Positions 52,626 through 61,385 of a stretch of 64,000 nt of DNA are shown here, in pieces (within the stretch, counting starts at the first letter, position 1; each line of letters begins with the position of its first letter). The DNA is taken from the NCBI RefSeq assembly GCF_003095395.1, contig NZ_QEIJ01000003.1, positions 248,001-312,000 of the forward strand. Reading direction: 5' to 3'. This stretch comes from Microbacterium sp. Gd 4-13. GTDB lineage: Bacteria > Actinomycetota > Actinomycetes > Actinomycetales > Microbacteriaceae. Under the pieces are notes generated by a model, which made no database searches, was not told the DNA's origin, and was given only the letters and a program-made list of their open reading frames with translations. A program made the translations under genes and the position numbers.

Positions 52626-54402
52626 GGTCCAGAGATTAGAACTCACATCGGGCGCGATCTCGGGTTGGGTGGCCCGCGACGAGCGCCTCAGGAACTGGCC
52701 GGTCGTCTACGTGCTCGACGGTGAGACCTCGTCTGGGTCCGGATCCGTCTACGTCGGCGAGACAGTTAACGCTGCTGCACGAATGCGCCAGCATCTCGCG
52801 ACCCCCGCGAAGAGCGCATTCCGGAGCGTGCGCGTCGTCATCGACGACACTTTCAACAAGTCGGCGTGCCTCGATCTGGAATCTCATCTCATTCGCTGGC
52901 TCGCCGGCGACGGCCAGTTCACCGTACTGAACGGTAACGAGGGCATCATCGATGCTCAGTACTACGAGCGCGCCCTCTACCGGGAGAGCTTCCGCGACAT
53001 CTTCGAGAGGCTGCGCTCAGACGGGATCTTTCAACGCAGCATCCCTGAGATCGAGAACAGCGATCTCTTCAAATTTTCGCCATTCAAAGTGCTCACGCCG
53101 GAACAAGCAATCGCCGTCGAGGACATTGTGGAGGGGCTGCTCGCCGACCTCGAGACTGGAGCGTCGTCCGAAAGCGTCATCGAGGGGCAGCCGGGGACGG
53201 GCAAGACAATCGTTGCGATCTTCCTGATGAAGCTCCTCGCGGATATTCGCGACCACAGCGATGCAGATGAGGTCGAACCAGACTCGATGTTTGCCGATTT
53301 CTTCGTCGCCGAGAATCGCGCACTGCTCGCAGGCCTTCGGATCGGTTTCGTCGTGCCTCAACAGTCTCTGCGCGAGTCGATCAAGCGCGTGTTCAAGAAG
53401 ACGCCCAAGGTCACGGACAGAGAGATTCTTACGCCCTTTGAAGTCGGGGCATCGGATGAGCCGTGGGACCTCCTCATCGTGGACGAGACCCATCGCCTGA
53501 ACCAGCGCGCGAACCAGTCATCCGGTGTCAACAACAAGCGATTTGTTACGATCAACGAGAAGCTATTTGGCGCGGATGACCCGTCGAAGACGCAGCTTGA
53601 CTGGATCCGCGCGCAGAGTAGACATCAGGTCTATCTGCTCGACGCGGAGCAGACCGTACGGCCAGCTGACCTGCCCCAGAACGTCCTCCGATCACTCGTA
53701 AAGGAGGCGCGGTCGACGCATCGTCGGTATCCGTTGTCCACCCAGATGCGCGTTCGTGCGGGCACCGACTACGTGCAATTCGTGCGCGACGTCCTGCGCG
53801 GCGAGTCTCGCGCGGGCGAGCGACCTGACTTCGGTGACTACGACCTGAGATTCTTCAACGACCTCGCGGCGATGCGGGGCGAGATCGTCGAGCGCAACGC
53901 CGAGCATGGTCTCGCGCGCCTCATCGCAGGCTACGCGTGGGAGTGGAAAAGCAATCGCAACAAGGAGGCGTTCGATATTGAGCTGGATGGCGTGAGCCTT
54001 CGGTGGAATAGCCAAGCGAAGGACTGGATAAGTAGTCCGGCATCCATTCACGAGGTGGGCTCAATCCACACCATCCAGGGCTACGACCTCAACTACGCCG
54101 GCGTCATCATCGGCAACGATCTCCGGTACGACCCGCACTCGCGACGGCTCTTCATCGACCGCGGCTCGTATCGCGATGCAAAGGGCAAAGAGAACAACAA
54201 GCAACGCGGCATCGCGTACTCCGACGACGACCTGCTCGAGTTCATCCGCAACATCTATGGCGTTCTACTCACAAGGGGTATGCGCGGCACGTACGTCTAC
54301 GTATGTGACCCGGCTTTGCGGCAGTACATTGCGGGGGAGTTCGGGCGTCACACTGTCGATGGCGTCCGCGCTATCGGCAAGTCGACAACGGAGCCATTCT
54401 GA
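52612..54402 (+). CDS. GIY-YIG nuclease fused to a DUF2075 helicase-like ATPase
   Basis: 596 residues from the ATG at 52612 (MTPFEVQRLE). A GIY-YIG domain (WPVVYVLDGETS, VYVGETVNAAARMRQHL, LESHLIRWLAG) is followed by a DUF2075 SF1-type ATPase: Walker A EGQPGTGKTIVA, motif II LLIVDETHRLN, LSTQMRVRAG and VGSIHTIQGYDLNYAGVIIG. The protein can thus nick and unwind nucleic acid. It is coupled to the MazG-like gene upstream and to a short gene downstream (TGATG). Confidence 0.85.
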   Translation: MTPFEVQRLELTSGAISGWVARDERLRNWPVVYVLDGETSSGSGSVYVGETVNAAARMRQHLATPAKSAFRSVRVVIDDTFNKSACLDLESHLIRWLAGDGQFTVLNGNEGIIDAQYYERALYRESFRDIFERLRSDGIFQRSIPEIENSDLFKFSPFKVLTPEQAIAVEDIVEGLLADLETGASSESVIEGQPGTGKTIVAIFLMKLLADIRDHSDADEVEPDSMFADFFVAENRALLAGLRIGFVVPQQSLRESIKRVFKKTPKVTDREILTPFEVGASDEPWDLLIVDETHRLNQRANQSSGVNNKRFVTINEKLFGADDPSKTQLDWIRAQSRHQVYLLDAEQTVRPADLPQNVLRSLVKEARSTHRRYPLSTQMRVRAGTDYVQFVRDVLRGESRAGERPDFGDYDLRFFNDLAAMRGEIVERNAEHGLARLIAGYAWEWKSNRNKEAFDIELDGVSLRWNSQAKDWISSPASIHEVGSIHTIQGYDLNYAGVIIGNDLRYDPHSRRLFIDRGSYRDAKGKENNKQRGIAYSDDDLLEFIRNIYGVLLTRGMRGTYVYVCDPALRQYIAGEFGRHTVDGVRAIGKSTTEPF

Positions 54403-54737
54403 TGCTCTACGCGACAGCACTGGAGCTCCCTATGACGATCGACTTTCAGGTCGTCGGGATTGACGCCGGACCGGGTCACGGAACGCTCGTCGCCGACGCT
54501 GATCGCGTTCTTCTGGTCACGGACTATCACTTCTCGTACACGACGGGACGCTCGCCGGCGCGAGTCCTGAAGGGCCGGATCAACGGAAACCCAGTGACTC
54601 TCGTGGGCAGCTTTTGGGTATCAGCGTCCGGTACTGGACTGCTGGTCTCGGAGTTAAGAATCGGCTCCGACGAACTGCAACCGACCTACACCGTGGTCCG
54701 CGCTTCACGGCGCGTCGGCTGCTTCCTACCGGTATGA
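54402..54737 (+). CDS. Short hypothetical, possible ApeA N-terminal piece
   Basis: 111 residues, start overlapping the stop of the helicase gene. The core GTLVADADRVLLVTDYHF, then NGNPVTLVGSFWVSASG, looks like the strand-rich N-terminal domain of ApeA-type defence proteins. The next gene encodes an ApeA-like C-terminal half in another frame 31 bp away, so the two may be the parts of one split or decayed gene. The link is tentative. Confidence 0.5.
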   Translation: MLYATALELPMTIDFQVVGIDAGPGHGTLVADADRVLLVTDYHFSYTTGRSPARVLKGRINGNPVTLVGSFWVSASGTGLLVSELRIGSDELQPTYTVVRASRRVGCFLPV

Positions 54738-54768
54738 GGACGGCGCCGCACGCCCCGATCGTGTTGCC

Positions 54769-55563
54769 ATGGGCTTGCCCGCGCTGGAGTCCGCGCGAGC
54801 GATGGCGCTGCGCTATCCCGACCCGTCCGGAGCGGCGATATTCGAGAGTACAACTCCGGTCACGTTGGAAGAGTTCGACATTCACCTAGCGGCGTTGCAA
54901 GACCTGCTCAGCGTCGCGGAGGACACTCCGGTCGGCCGACTGCACCTCGAGGCGGTCGACACGGCCGGGCGCACGGTGGTCATCCATGGGCACGAACGAT
55001 TCCCGCCCTTCGAGAAACCCACCAGGAAACCGATCGAGTTCCTGCTGCGTCTCGGCGCTGAATATACCCCGACCGTCCTCGACGGCTGGTGGCGTGCTCG
55101 CGCCGATCTGCGTCCCGTGCCCCAGATACTGGCGGGCATCCTTTATCAACCTGGCTACGTGGAGAGCAGCGTCATTGCCCTGGCAGCGGTCGCACAACGC
55201 ACCGCACGCGCGCGGCTCGGCGTCCCTCACGAGCACACCTTCCGGCACGGCCTCCAGGCGATCATCAGTTACCTCGGCCCTAGGGTGGTGACCGCGACGA
55301 AGGTCAACCCGGGTGAATGGGAAGACCATCTCGTGTGGGCACGCAATGACATCGCTCACGAGGGTGCTCCAGACAGCAGCGCTGGAGAACGATTCGTCAG
55401 CGATGACGAGTCACGGGCGGTCCGAGATGCCACCCGGATTCTGGTTTCACTGACAATGGCGAAGTCGATCGGCGTCCCAGCTACCGTCCTAGACCGCGCA
55501 GCCGAACGCCTCGCCGTGCGGTACTCGACTCGGCACTGGGGCACCACGATATTCCTTCATTGA
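54769..55563 (+). CDS. ApeA-like HEPN protein
   Basis: 264 residues, all alpha. The C-terminal half has the HEPN RX4H motif as ARNDIAHEGA, within the pattern HGLQAIISYLGPRVV ... WARNDIAHEG of ApeA-type HEPN domains, which act as RNases that stop phage growth. Upstream, VTLEEFDIHLAALQDLLSVA and DGWWRARADLRPVPQILAGI match the middle of ApeA. The N-terminal domain is absent or encoded by the previous short gene. The same frame is open for about 35 codons before this ATG. Confidence 0.6.
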   Translation: MGLPALESARAMALRYPDPSGAAIFESTTPVTLEEFDIHLAALQDLLSVAEDTPVGRLHLEAVDTAGRTVVIHGHERFPPFEKPTRKPIEFLLRLGAEYTPTVLDGWWRARADLRPVPQILAGILYQPGYVESSVIALAAVAQRTARARLGVPHEHTFRHGLQAIISYLGPRVVTATKVNPGEWEDHLVWARNDIAHEGAPDSSAGERFVSDDESRAVRDATRILVSLTMAKSIGVPATVLDRAAERLAVRYSTRHWGTTIFLH

Positions 55564-55748
55564 GGATCACGAGCTGATCGCGGCAGCTGTCGAAATCAGT
55601 TCTCGCTCGTAACATTGACTCCACTGTGCCGCGCATAGCCACTCGGGGTGTGCCGGTCCTGCATCATGGGGGAGGAAAAGCCGTGGCGCACGCTGGAAGG
55701 AAAAGACCAGAGAAGCGTCCGTGACGTCGGGGGGCGGTGCAGTCAGCA

Positions 55749-55783
55749 GGGTTACTACGCTGAACTCGTAACCCGTAACCCGG
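55749..55783. promoter_or_regulatory. GGGTTAC / GTAACCC operator-like repeats
   Basis: GGGTTAC (55749-55755) is inverted relative to GTAACCC (55768-55774), and GTAACCC is repeated directly at 55775-55781. They lie 22-55 bp before the winged-helix gene at 55805, a plausible autoregulatory site. The remaining gap 55564-55804 shows nothing else. Confidence 0.5.
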
Positions 55784-55804
55784 TTTTCGGTTTACGCTAG
55801 AGCA

Positions 55805-56083
55805 ATGGAGAGCGGTGTCGGCGACAGATCAAAGCTGCTCTTCAACAACACACATATGCTGAGCGTTGCCGAAGCAATCGGCGCCGGGGAGGGTGTCGTG
55901 GACTCGAAGAGCCTGCAGAATCGGCTCGGGCTGAGGCAGTCGGCGGTGCAGCGTATTCTCGTCGCCCTGGAAGGAGTGGGACTTATGGAGAGGCTGGATC
56001 GACAGGCGCGGACAGAGCCCATCCGGTTCCGACGGGTTACGCATCCGTTCTGGGAAGCCGCGCTGGAGCTCGCTCGTGCTTGA
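55805..56083 (+). CDS. Winged-helix DNA-binding protein
   Basis: 92 residues. MLSVAEAIGAGEGVVDSKSLQ, RLGLRQSAVQRILVALEGVGLMERL is a MarR/IclR-like winged helix, followed by FRRVTHPFWEAALELARA. It probably represses its own promoter and the overlapping next gene (8-bp overlap, GTG start). No effector domain is present. Confidence 0.7.
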   Translation: MESGVGDRSKLLFNNTHMLSVAEAIGAGEGVVDSKSLQNRLGLRQSAVQRILVALEGVGLMERLDRQARTEPIRFRRVTHPFWEAALELARA

Positions 56084-56654
56084 GGTGTTGCAGGAGTCAG
56101 ACGCGATCTACCGGCACGAGGGCGTGTTCGACCGGTCGCTGCTGACGGTCACGTACTCCGTTAACCGCGCCGAGCATGAGGCGCGTGTCGGCGCCGGTCG
56201 ACGCGAGATCCGTGATGAGTACCTTCTGACGGCGCTTCTCAGCGTGCCGGAGGATCGGCTGTCACCGGTGTCTCCGCGCTTCGAGCGCGTGCTGCGCAAG
56301 GCGGACAGCGCGCAACTCGTTACGATCCTTAACGACCCTGAAGGTGGTCTCTGGGCGCAGCGGCGCGTACAGCCGGCCGTGGACGTTCGCAGCATCGAGA
56401 TCACGTCTACGAGCTTGAAGCGGGGATGCACCGCTGCGCACCGGTGGGCCGGGTACGGCCCGCGGACAATCACGACGTCTGCCTCGGTGAGCGCGTTCGA
56501 GCTCACAGAGGCTTCCCACTACGGGATCGGACTTCAGATGACGGACGGCGAGTGCGTGATGATGCCAGCCGCTTTCGTCCCACAGCGCTGGTCGTCAGCG
56601 CGCTGGCGGTTCGCTGAGCTCGTCTATGGCCAGTTCCGCGACTTGAACGACTAG
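56076..56654 (+). CDS. Hypothetical protein coupled to a winged-helix gene
   Basis: 192 residues, GTG start inside the regulator gene. The protein is soluble, mixed alpha/beta with a possible nuclease- or enzyme-like C-terminus (SHYGIGLQMTDGECVMMPAAF). No family was recognised. The regulator/partner layout resembles toxin-antitoxin pairs, but no toxin motif is seen. It converges with the TGT-like gene, overlapping by 4 bp. Confidence 0.65.
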   Translation: MLEVLQESDAIYRHEGVFDRSLLTVTYSVNRAEHEARVGAGRREIRDEYLLTALLSVPEDRLSPVSPRFERVLRKADSAQLVTILNDPEGGLWAQRRVQPAVDVRSIEITSTSLKRGCTAAHRWAGYGPRTITTSASVSAFELTEASHYGIGLQMTDGECVMMPAAFVPQRWSSARWRFAELVYGQFRDLND

Positions 56655-57781
56655 GACGCCTTCGCCCAGACCTTCTCAAGAATGGGGTCCACGGGAAGGC
56701 TGCGGCCGAGGTGCGACTCTAGTTGCGGATAGGTGTCCAGAGCACCCTGAACCTGATCGGCCCACAGTGTGCGGCGCGCAGAGGCGCCGAGACCGACGTA
56801 CGACGAGTACAGGGCGTCGAGGTTCACGACGTTGTGGTTGTGGCCGATGCGACGCTCCGACTCGTCCGAGTGGAGACGGTCGACGTCGGCTCCACGGCAA
56901 ATGGCACAGAAGCACTGGATCGGCGCAGCGCTCGCAAACCACTCACGCCGCATGTGGAGTGAGCGCACGATGCGGAGCATGTCCGTGAGCAGCATGTGCG
57001 GTGACATCTCTTCGACGTCGTTGACGGGCCCGCCGCGGTGGTCGAAGGGGTTGAGGCGCCGCGTCGACGGGTAGGAGCCGATGGCGGAGGCGATGGCGCC
57101 GTGCGCGAGAGCGTCGAAGCCGACAAGGTCGGCGCGGTGGGCGACGACGGGGACCGTCGTTTCCTGGAAGATGCGTCGATACGCGCGGGCGCGCTTCATG
57201 CTGCCGACCGGGTTGTGCCCGTCGATGAAGGCGAACAGGACCGGGTTGACGCTGCGGTTGATGACGGTGATGAGCTGCTTGACGTACTGGTCGTCGCTGA
57301 GCCAGCCGGCGTATGCGGGGATCGCGAACATGGTGTCGGTGCGGTCGAGCTTGTTCGCTTCACGAAGCGCGGCCTTCAGGGTGTCGGAGTCGCCCGCGCG
57401 GATCTGACCGGTCGGGGTGATGGCGAGGTCGCTGTAGACGCGCTGCTGATCGAGGTCGTCGCTGAGCGTGGCCGTGGTCAGCTGGAACGGCTGGGCGTCG
57501 GTCGCCAGGTGCTTGCGAAGGGACCGGGGTTCGACGATGAGGGGCAGGAGCGGGTTCGCCGCGCGGATGGATGCGACGTTCGCGACGGCGTCGTCCCCGA
57601 CAAGGAATGCTCCACCGCTTGTGGTCTGGATGAGCGGCGCTTCGCCACGCATGTTCCGGCCGGCCACGTGGAACTGTCGGTCGGTGAGCAGCGCGATGGC
57701 GTCACCGGTCTCGACGGCGCGAGGGGCGGTAAACAGCGGGGTCGGGGCGGTGCTGGGGTTGTCGATGACGGTGAAGTTCAT
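56651..57781 (-). CDS. TGT-like TIM-barrel/zinc protein
   Basis: 376 residues. The second half resembles tRNA-guanine transglycosylase relatives: barrel strands (MFAIPAYAGW, NPVLFAFIDGHNP, VPVVAHRADLVGFDALAHGA) and a zinc site C290-F-C292-A-I-C295 with H314/H316 in RIGHNHNVVNL, matching the CxCxxC...H pattern of TGT. The TGT catalytic aspartates were not identified, and the N-terminus is unlike TGT. It overlaps the ImmA/IrrE gene by 4 bp (ATGA). It might modify a nucleic acid base or bind RNA; the assignment is tentative. Confidence 0.55.
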   Translation of the reverse strand: MNFTVIDNPSTAPTPLFTAPRAVETGDAIALLTDRQFHVAGRNMRGEAPLIQTTSGGAFLVGDDAVANVASIRAANPLLPLIVEPRSLRKHLATDAQPFQLTTATLSDDLDQQRVYSDLAITPTGQIRAGDSDTLKAALREANKLDRTDTMFAIPAYAGWLSDDQYVKQLITVINRSVNPVLFAFIDGHNPVGSMKRARAYRRIFQETTVPVVAHRADLVGFDALAHGAIASAIGSYPSTRRLNPFDHRGGPVNDVEEMSPHMLLTDMLRIVRSLHMRREWFASAAPIQCFCAICRGADVDRLHSDESERRIGHNHNVVNLDALYSSYVGLGASARRTLWADQVQGALDTYPQLESHLGRSLPVDPILEKVWAKAS

Positions 57782-58806
57782 GATGTTTCCTCAAGGAAGG
57801 TCAGTTGAAACTCGCGCGGGTACATGTGGGCACTGCTCGCAAGTTCCTCGAGACTCGCGCCTTCGTCGAGGGACTTTCGTATTGCTGTGGTGAGCGCGGT
57901 GGGGTTCTCGCGCTCGGTGGGGTCTGGTTCACGGCGGTGCATTCCCGTTGTGCTCAGTTGGATGCTCCAGTGCCGATACTCCTGCTCGGTGAGTCGGCCG
58001 GTGTCCTTGCCCCGTCGGATGAGAGCGGACAGGGAGATGCCCCATCGCTTCTTCAGTAACAGGAGCGAGTCAAGGCTGCCGTCGGCCGGCCACTCCTTCG
58101 CGATCTCGGATCCGGGTGCGAGGAACTCAGCGGCGAACGCGTCCGCCTCCGCTTCCTGCTCCCTCTCCGCCTCGTCGTCGTGCATGACCGCGTGGCCGAG
58201 CTCGTGCGCCATGGTGAAGCGCTGCCGGTCGGCGGGGACGTGCTCGCCGATCAGGATCACGGGGACGTTGTCGTCCTGCCAGGACGCGATGGCGTCGACC
58301 TGAATGTTGCCCAGCGGCCACCGCAGCACCAGGACGCCAGCATCTTCGAGGATGGCGACGAGGTCATCAAGCGGTCCACGGCCGAGACCGAGCTCGTCGC
58401 GCACATCGCGCGCGATCTCCTGCGGGGTGTTGAACCCGCCTTCGCGGTCGTGGCGGCGCAGAGTCGTGGTCTGATCCCCCATGAGGTCGCGAACGCGGAG
58501 GCGGACTAGGGACAGCTCGGCGGCCACCTTATTCACGGCGCTCTTCGGGGTGGTGCGCTGCTTGCGGTGGAAAATACGAGCGGGCGCCGTGGATGACTGG
58601 ACCGCGCGGAACGCCGACAGCGGCACCAGCAGCTCTTTTGCGACGTTGCGCCAGGTCTCGAGGTCCAGACGAGCTTCACCGGACTCAACCTTCGACAGGG
58701 TGGCCTGCGAGATGCCGACGGCCGTGGCGAGCTCTACCTGCGTGAGCCCGCGCGAGAGGCGCAGAGCTGCCAGGAGCTCGCCGCGCGCTTCAGCCTTGGA
58801 TGCCAT
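57778..58806 (-). CDS. XRE regulator with ImmA/IrrE metallopeptidase domain
   Basis: 342 residues. An XRE HTH (about 10-65, LRLSRGLTQVELATAVGISQ, ATLSKVESGE) is followed by an ImmA/IrrE (Peptidase_M78) domain with the zinc motif FTMAHELGHAVMHD and a downstream acid in EQEAEADAFAAEFLAP. ImmA-type enzymes cleave partner repressors on a signal; here repressor and protease domains are one chain. It is coupled to the TGT-like gene. The palindromic sites just upstream are likely targets. Confidence 0.9.
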   Translation of the reverse strand: MASKAEARGELLAALRLSRGLTQVELATAVGISQATLSKVESGEARLDLETWRNVAKELLVPLSAFRAVQSSTAPARIFHRKQRTTPKSAVNKVAAELSLVRLRVRDLMGDQTTTLRRHDREGGFNTPQEIARDVRDELGLGRGPLDDLVAILEDAGVLVLRWPLGNIQVDAIASWQDDNVPVILIGEHVPADRQRFTMAHELGHAVMHDDEAEREQEAEADAFAAEFLAPGSEIAKEWPADGSLDSLLLLKKRWGISLSALIRRGKDTGRLTEQEYRHWSIQLSTTGMHRREPDPTERENPTALTTAIRKSLDEGASLEELASSAHMYPREFQLTFLEETS

Positions 58807-58836
58807 ACCTCAAGCATAGCAGGAAATATTCCATGC

Positions 58837-58949
58837 GTGTCACATGTGGCATCTGTGGCCTCTGTGACACTTGGCTGGAATCGCTTCATGGCCTCGCGGA
58901 GAGCGGATGGTTCCGAATTGACCGACTCCGTGCCATGTGTGACACTTGG
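58837..58949. promoter_or_regulatory. TGTGACAC sites in a divergent promoter
   Basis: GTGTCACA (58837-58844) and TGTGACAC (58863-58870) form an inverted pair 26 bp apart. The 12-mer TGTGACACTTGG recurs exactly at 58863-58874 and 58938-58949. The cluster sits between the ImmA/IrrE gene (start 58806) and the HTH gene at 59066, so it is a strong candidate operator for the XRE domain. Confidence 0.65.
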
Positions 58950-59065
58950 ATCATGCGTATACGCCGACGACGGTGACCATCCCCGTTCCTCCGCACCCCA
59001 CCACATGCCACGTCCCAGTGTGGCAATCTCTCTGAAATCCCCGACAGGATCTGAGGCAATCTGCC

Positions 59066-59458
59066 ATGCCTAAGCTTGACGCTTCTAGCGTGCCCGCGAC
59101 CGAGATCACCGTCCTCGAAGACGCATTCCTCCAGCTGCCCGATGGCGCGCTGCGCACCACCCTTGAGAATCTCTCCCTCGCCTTGCGCGAGGGGCAGGAC
59201 ACGTTCGTCGTGTGCGAGAAGGAAGATCTCACCCCGGCCGAGGCTGCGAAGCTGCTCGGTGTCAGCCGCACCCACCTCTACAAGATCCTCGACTCCGGGG
59301 CCCTCGCCCACCACGTTGTCGGCGCCCGCGACCGTCGGATCGCGGCAACCGACCTCTTCACGTACCGAGCTCGGATGCTCGCGATGCAAAAGCGTCACGC
59401 TGAAGCCGCCGCGCGCACGGACGATCTTGACGATCTCGCTCTGGACGAGTTCGACTGA
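59066..59458 (+). CDS. Excisionase-type HTH protein
   Basis: 130 residues. An N-terminal helical region (about 1-50) precedes an excisionase/MerR-like HTH: LTPAEAAKLLGVSRTHLYKI, then LDSGALAHHVVGARDRRIAATDLFTY. Acidic C-terminal tail. Such proteins are common antitoxins; the next gene, 45 bp downstream, may be its partner. Divergent from the ImmA/IrrE gene. Confidence 0.8.
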   Translation: MPKLDASSVPATEITVLEDAFLQLPDGALRTTLENLSLALREGQDTFVVCEKEDLTPAEAAKLLGVSRTHLYKILDSGALAHHVVGARDRRIAATDLFTYRARMLAMQKRHAEAAARTDDLDDLALDEFD

Positions 59459-59503
59459 GCCGAAGGGTCGCCCTGTGTCGCTCGCAGTTCGTATGCTGAT
59501 GCC

Positions 59504-60580
59504 ATGGGACGAAGCCGCCGGGTCACGCTGCGCTGCGTAACCGAGGACTTGGCGTCCGACTGGACAACGCCGGTCGACCTCTCTAACGCGAAGCGCCTGC
59601 GCGAGCTTGCCCAACAAGCTGTCGGCGGCGACATCCCCGACTCGGCCGTCCGAAAGGGGCTGAGACTGCTCCCGCCGCTGTCGCAGCTGCGCCATCCGCT
59701 GATACTCGCGTTCGACGACCAGTTCGCAGGTGAGGACGACGCGGGGACCCTGCGGGAGACCATTAGCGCCGTGAGCGACCGGCAGTGGTTCAAGCAAACC
59801 TACTCGGCCCGGTGGCGGGGTGCTGCCGCCGTTCTCCACGAGGACGGCGAGGAGACCGCCTGGCTGGGTGCTGCCGGATATCACCGCGAGGGATCCATAG
59901 AAGACTTCTACGAGGAGTTCGCTCGACGCTGCCACTCTGGCTCCGACGCGTTCCTCCCCACGGATGAGGATGTCACGCTCCGTCGCGTCGAGGTGAAGGT
60001 CGCTCGCCACGACGCGTGGAAGCTGCAACTACATCTGACGGCTCTCGTGCTCCTGGACGCAGCAGTCAACAACCCCGAGCACGCATGCAACACCATCGTG
60101 CTCTCGCCAGACAGCACGGAGTTGCTGACCCTGTCGATGCTCGTAGTGCAGACCGACGTCGATGGCGCTATCGCGCACGAACTCGTTGTGGAGGTCGTGC
60201 CCGCGGGCTGGGAGCACCCGAACCTCTACGACCGCGCGTCCATCGTCGTCAAGACCGCCATCGAACCGCAATTCGAGGCCTGGACGAGCGCTCCTCTGAA
60301 CCACAATGCCGAGTCCCACTGGACAGTGCTGACCGAGGAGGCGATGTCCGCAGCGCGCGCGATCGCCGATTCCGGGACCCTGTCCGCGGACGTTCGCCCT
60401 GGCGAAGTCCGTCTTGGCACCATCGCCCACTACTCGCACCACGATCACATTGCCTACGCCTCGGTGCACGGTGAAGCGATCCGGGCGATGTGCGGCCACT
60501 GGTTCGTCCCCACCGCTGATCACGAGTCCAAACCGGTGTGCGCCACCTGCCAGGAAGAGTACGCGAACATTCCTGCCTGA
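59504..60580 (+). CDS. Hypothetical protein with a C-terminal zinc-binding-like motif
   Basis: 358 residues, soluble, mixed alpha/beta. The last ~45 residues resemble the DUF3039 ending: AYASVHGEAIRAMCGHWFVP followed by KPVCATCQEEY, with C and CxxC placed to bind zinc. The rest (DFYEEFARRCHSGSDAFLPT, KLQLHLTALVLLDAAVNNPE) is not recognised. It follows an excisionase-like gene and may form a two-gene module with it. Confidence 0.7.
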   Translation: MGRSRRVTLRCVTEDLASDWTTPVDLSNAKRLRELAQQAVGGDIPDSAVRKGLRLLPPLSQLRHPLILAFDDQFAGEDDAGTLRETISAVSDRQWFKQTYSARWRGAAAVLHEDGEETAWLGAAGYHREGSIEDFYEEFARRCHSGSDAFLPTDEDVTLRRVEVKVARHDAWKLQLHLTALVLLDAAVNNPEHACNTIVLSPDSTELLTLSMLVVQTDVDGAIAHELVVEVVPAGWEHPNLYDRASIVVKTAIEPQFEAWTSAPLNHNAESHWTVLTEEAMSAARAIADSGTLSADVRPGEVRLGTIAHYSHHDHIAYASVHGEAIRAMCGHWFVPTADHESKPVCATCQEEYANIPA

Positions 60581-61037
60581 CCCGGCGCGGATCCTCGACA
60601 CTGTGAAGTGCATTCAACATTCGGGATAGGTAGTGAGACCGCGCGCGACACACGTTGTACGTCGTAACCGAGGTGCACGTCCCAGTCATCCTCACCCCGG
60701 TGTGCGTCAAAGACGAGCGACACCCGCTCGTCTTTGGTGCCCTGAAACCTCCATCCGTGCAGGCCGTGGTGCCGCTGGACCGGAACATAGTGAGTCGAGT
60801 GGCTAGACATCGCCGGGCTGCGGGAGCAAGCGCCGAACTGTTCGACGATGTTGGGCCAGACACCCGGGTCCGGCTTCCGCGCACCGCACGAATGCGGATC
60901 GCGGCCGGCCACGGACGGCGTCTAAGGGCTGCTTGAGTCTAGGAAAGCCAGAACGCTGCGCATCGCCTCAATCGCCCGTATGGCGTCGGGCTGCTCGACG
61001 CGCGTGTCGCCCTCGTGCACTGCCATGTGCCGGGTCT
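60581..61037. other. 457-bp gap with no convincing gene
   Basis: Frames on both strands are open for up to 130 codons, but none has a good start, ribosome site or recognised product. A minus-strand frame with an internal ATG at 60810 (MSSHSTHYVPVQRHHG) is the most protein-like and may be a decayed gene. It is probably island junk near the right boundary. Confidence 0.4.
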
Positions 61038-61385
61038 TTACAGGGACTCACCTGCGGTCGTGACGTCTGCGGAAGCATTAGCAAGCCGGCGCTTCACATC
61101 GGGTCCACGTCCGCCACACGCCGTCTCAACGGCGAGTCTCGCGGCAAGCACGGCCTCCCGGTACCGGCTCCTGTCGAGGTGCGTCTGCGCGCTGTGAGCA
61201 CGAACAGCCGGACTCCGCTGGCGCTGACCCCGGGCTGTATAAGCGTCGACAACGAACGCGCGCAGCAGCGGCACGAGGGGGATCATCCGACGCGGGCCGG
61301 GCTGGACCGTGAGGATGGTCCCGCTTTCGATGCCGAGCTTGATCGTGCGGTAGTCGACGCCGACGAGCTTCGCAACATCCTTCAT
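61038..61385 (-). CDS. Small excisionase-like DNA-binding protein
   Basis: 115 residues. The first 45 residues, MKDVAKLVGVDYRTIKLGIE and SGTILTVQPGPRRMIPLVPL, have the HTH-plus-wing layout of excisionases that insert at TIL and use an Arg/Lys wing. The remainder is a basic helical tail. It could be an excisionase of a lost integrative element; no integrase is visible nearby. Confidence 0.5.
   Translation of the reverse strand: MKDVAKLVGVDYRTIKLGIESGTILTVQPGPRRMIPLVPLLRAFVVDAYTARGQRQRSPAVRAHSAQTHLDRSRYREAVLAARLAVETACGGRGPDVKRRLANASADVTTAGESL

Noticed and set aside
60655..60936. 93-codon frame in the right-hand gap
   Set aside because: No ribosome site, no family and the opposite strand looks equally coding; treated as a gap.
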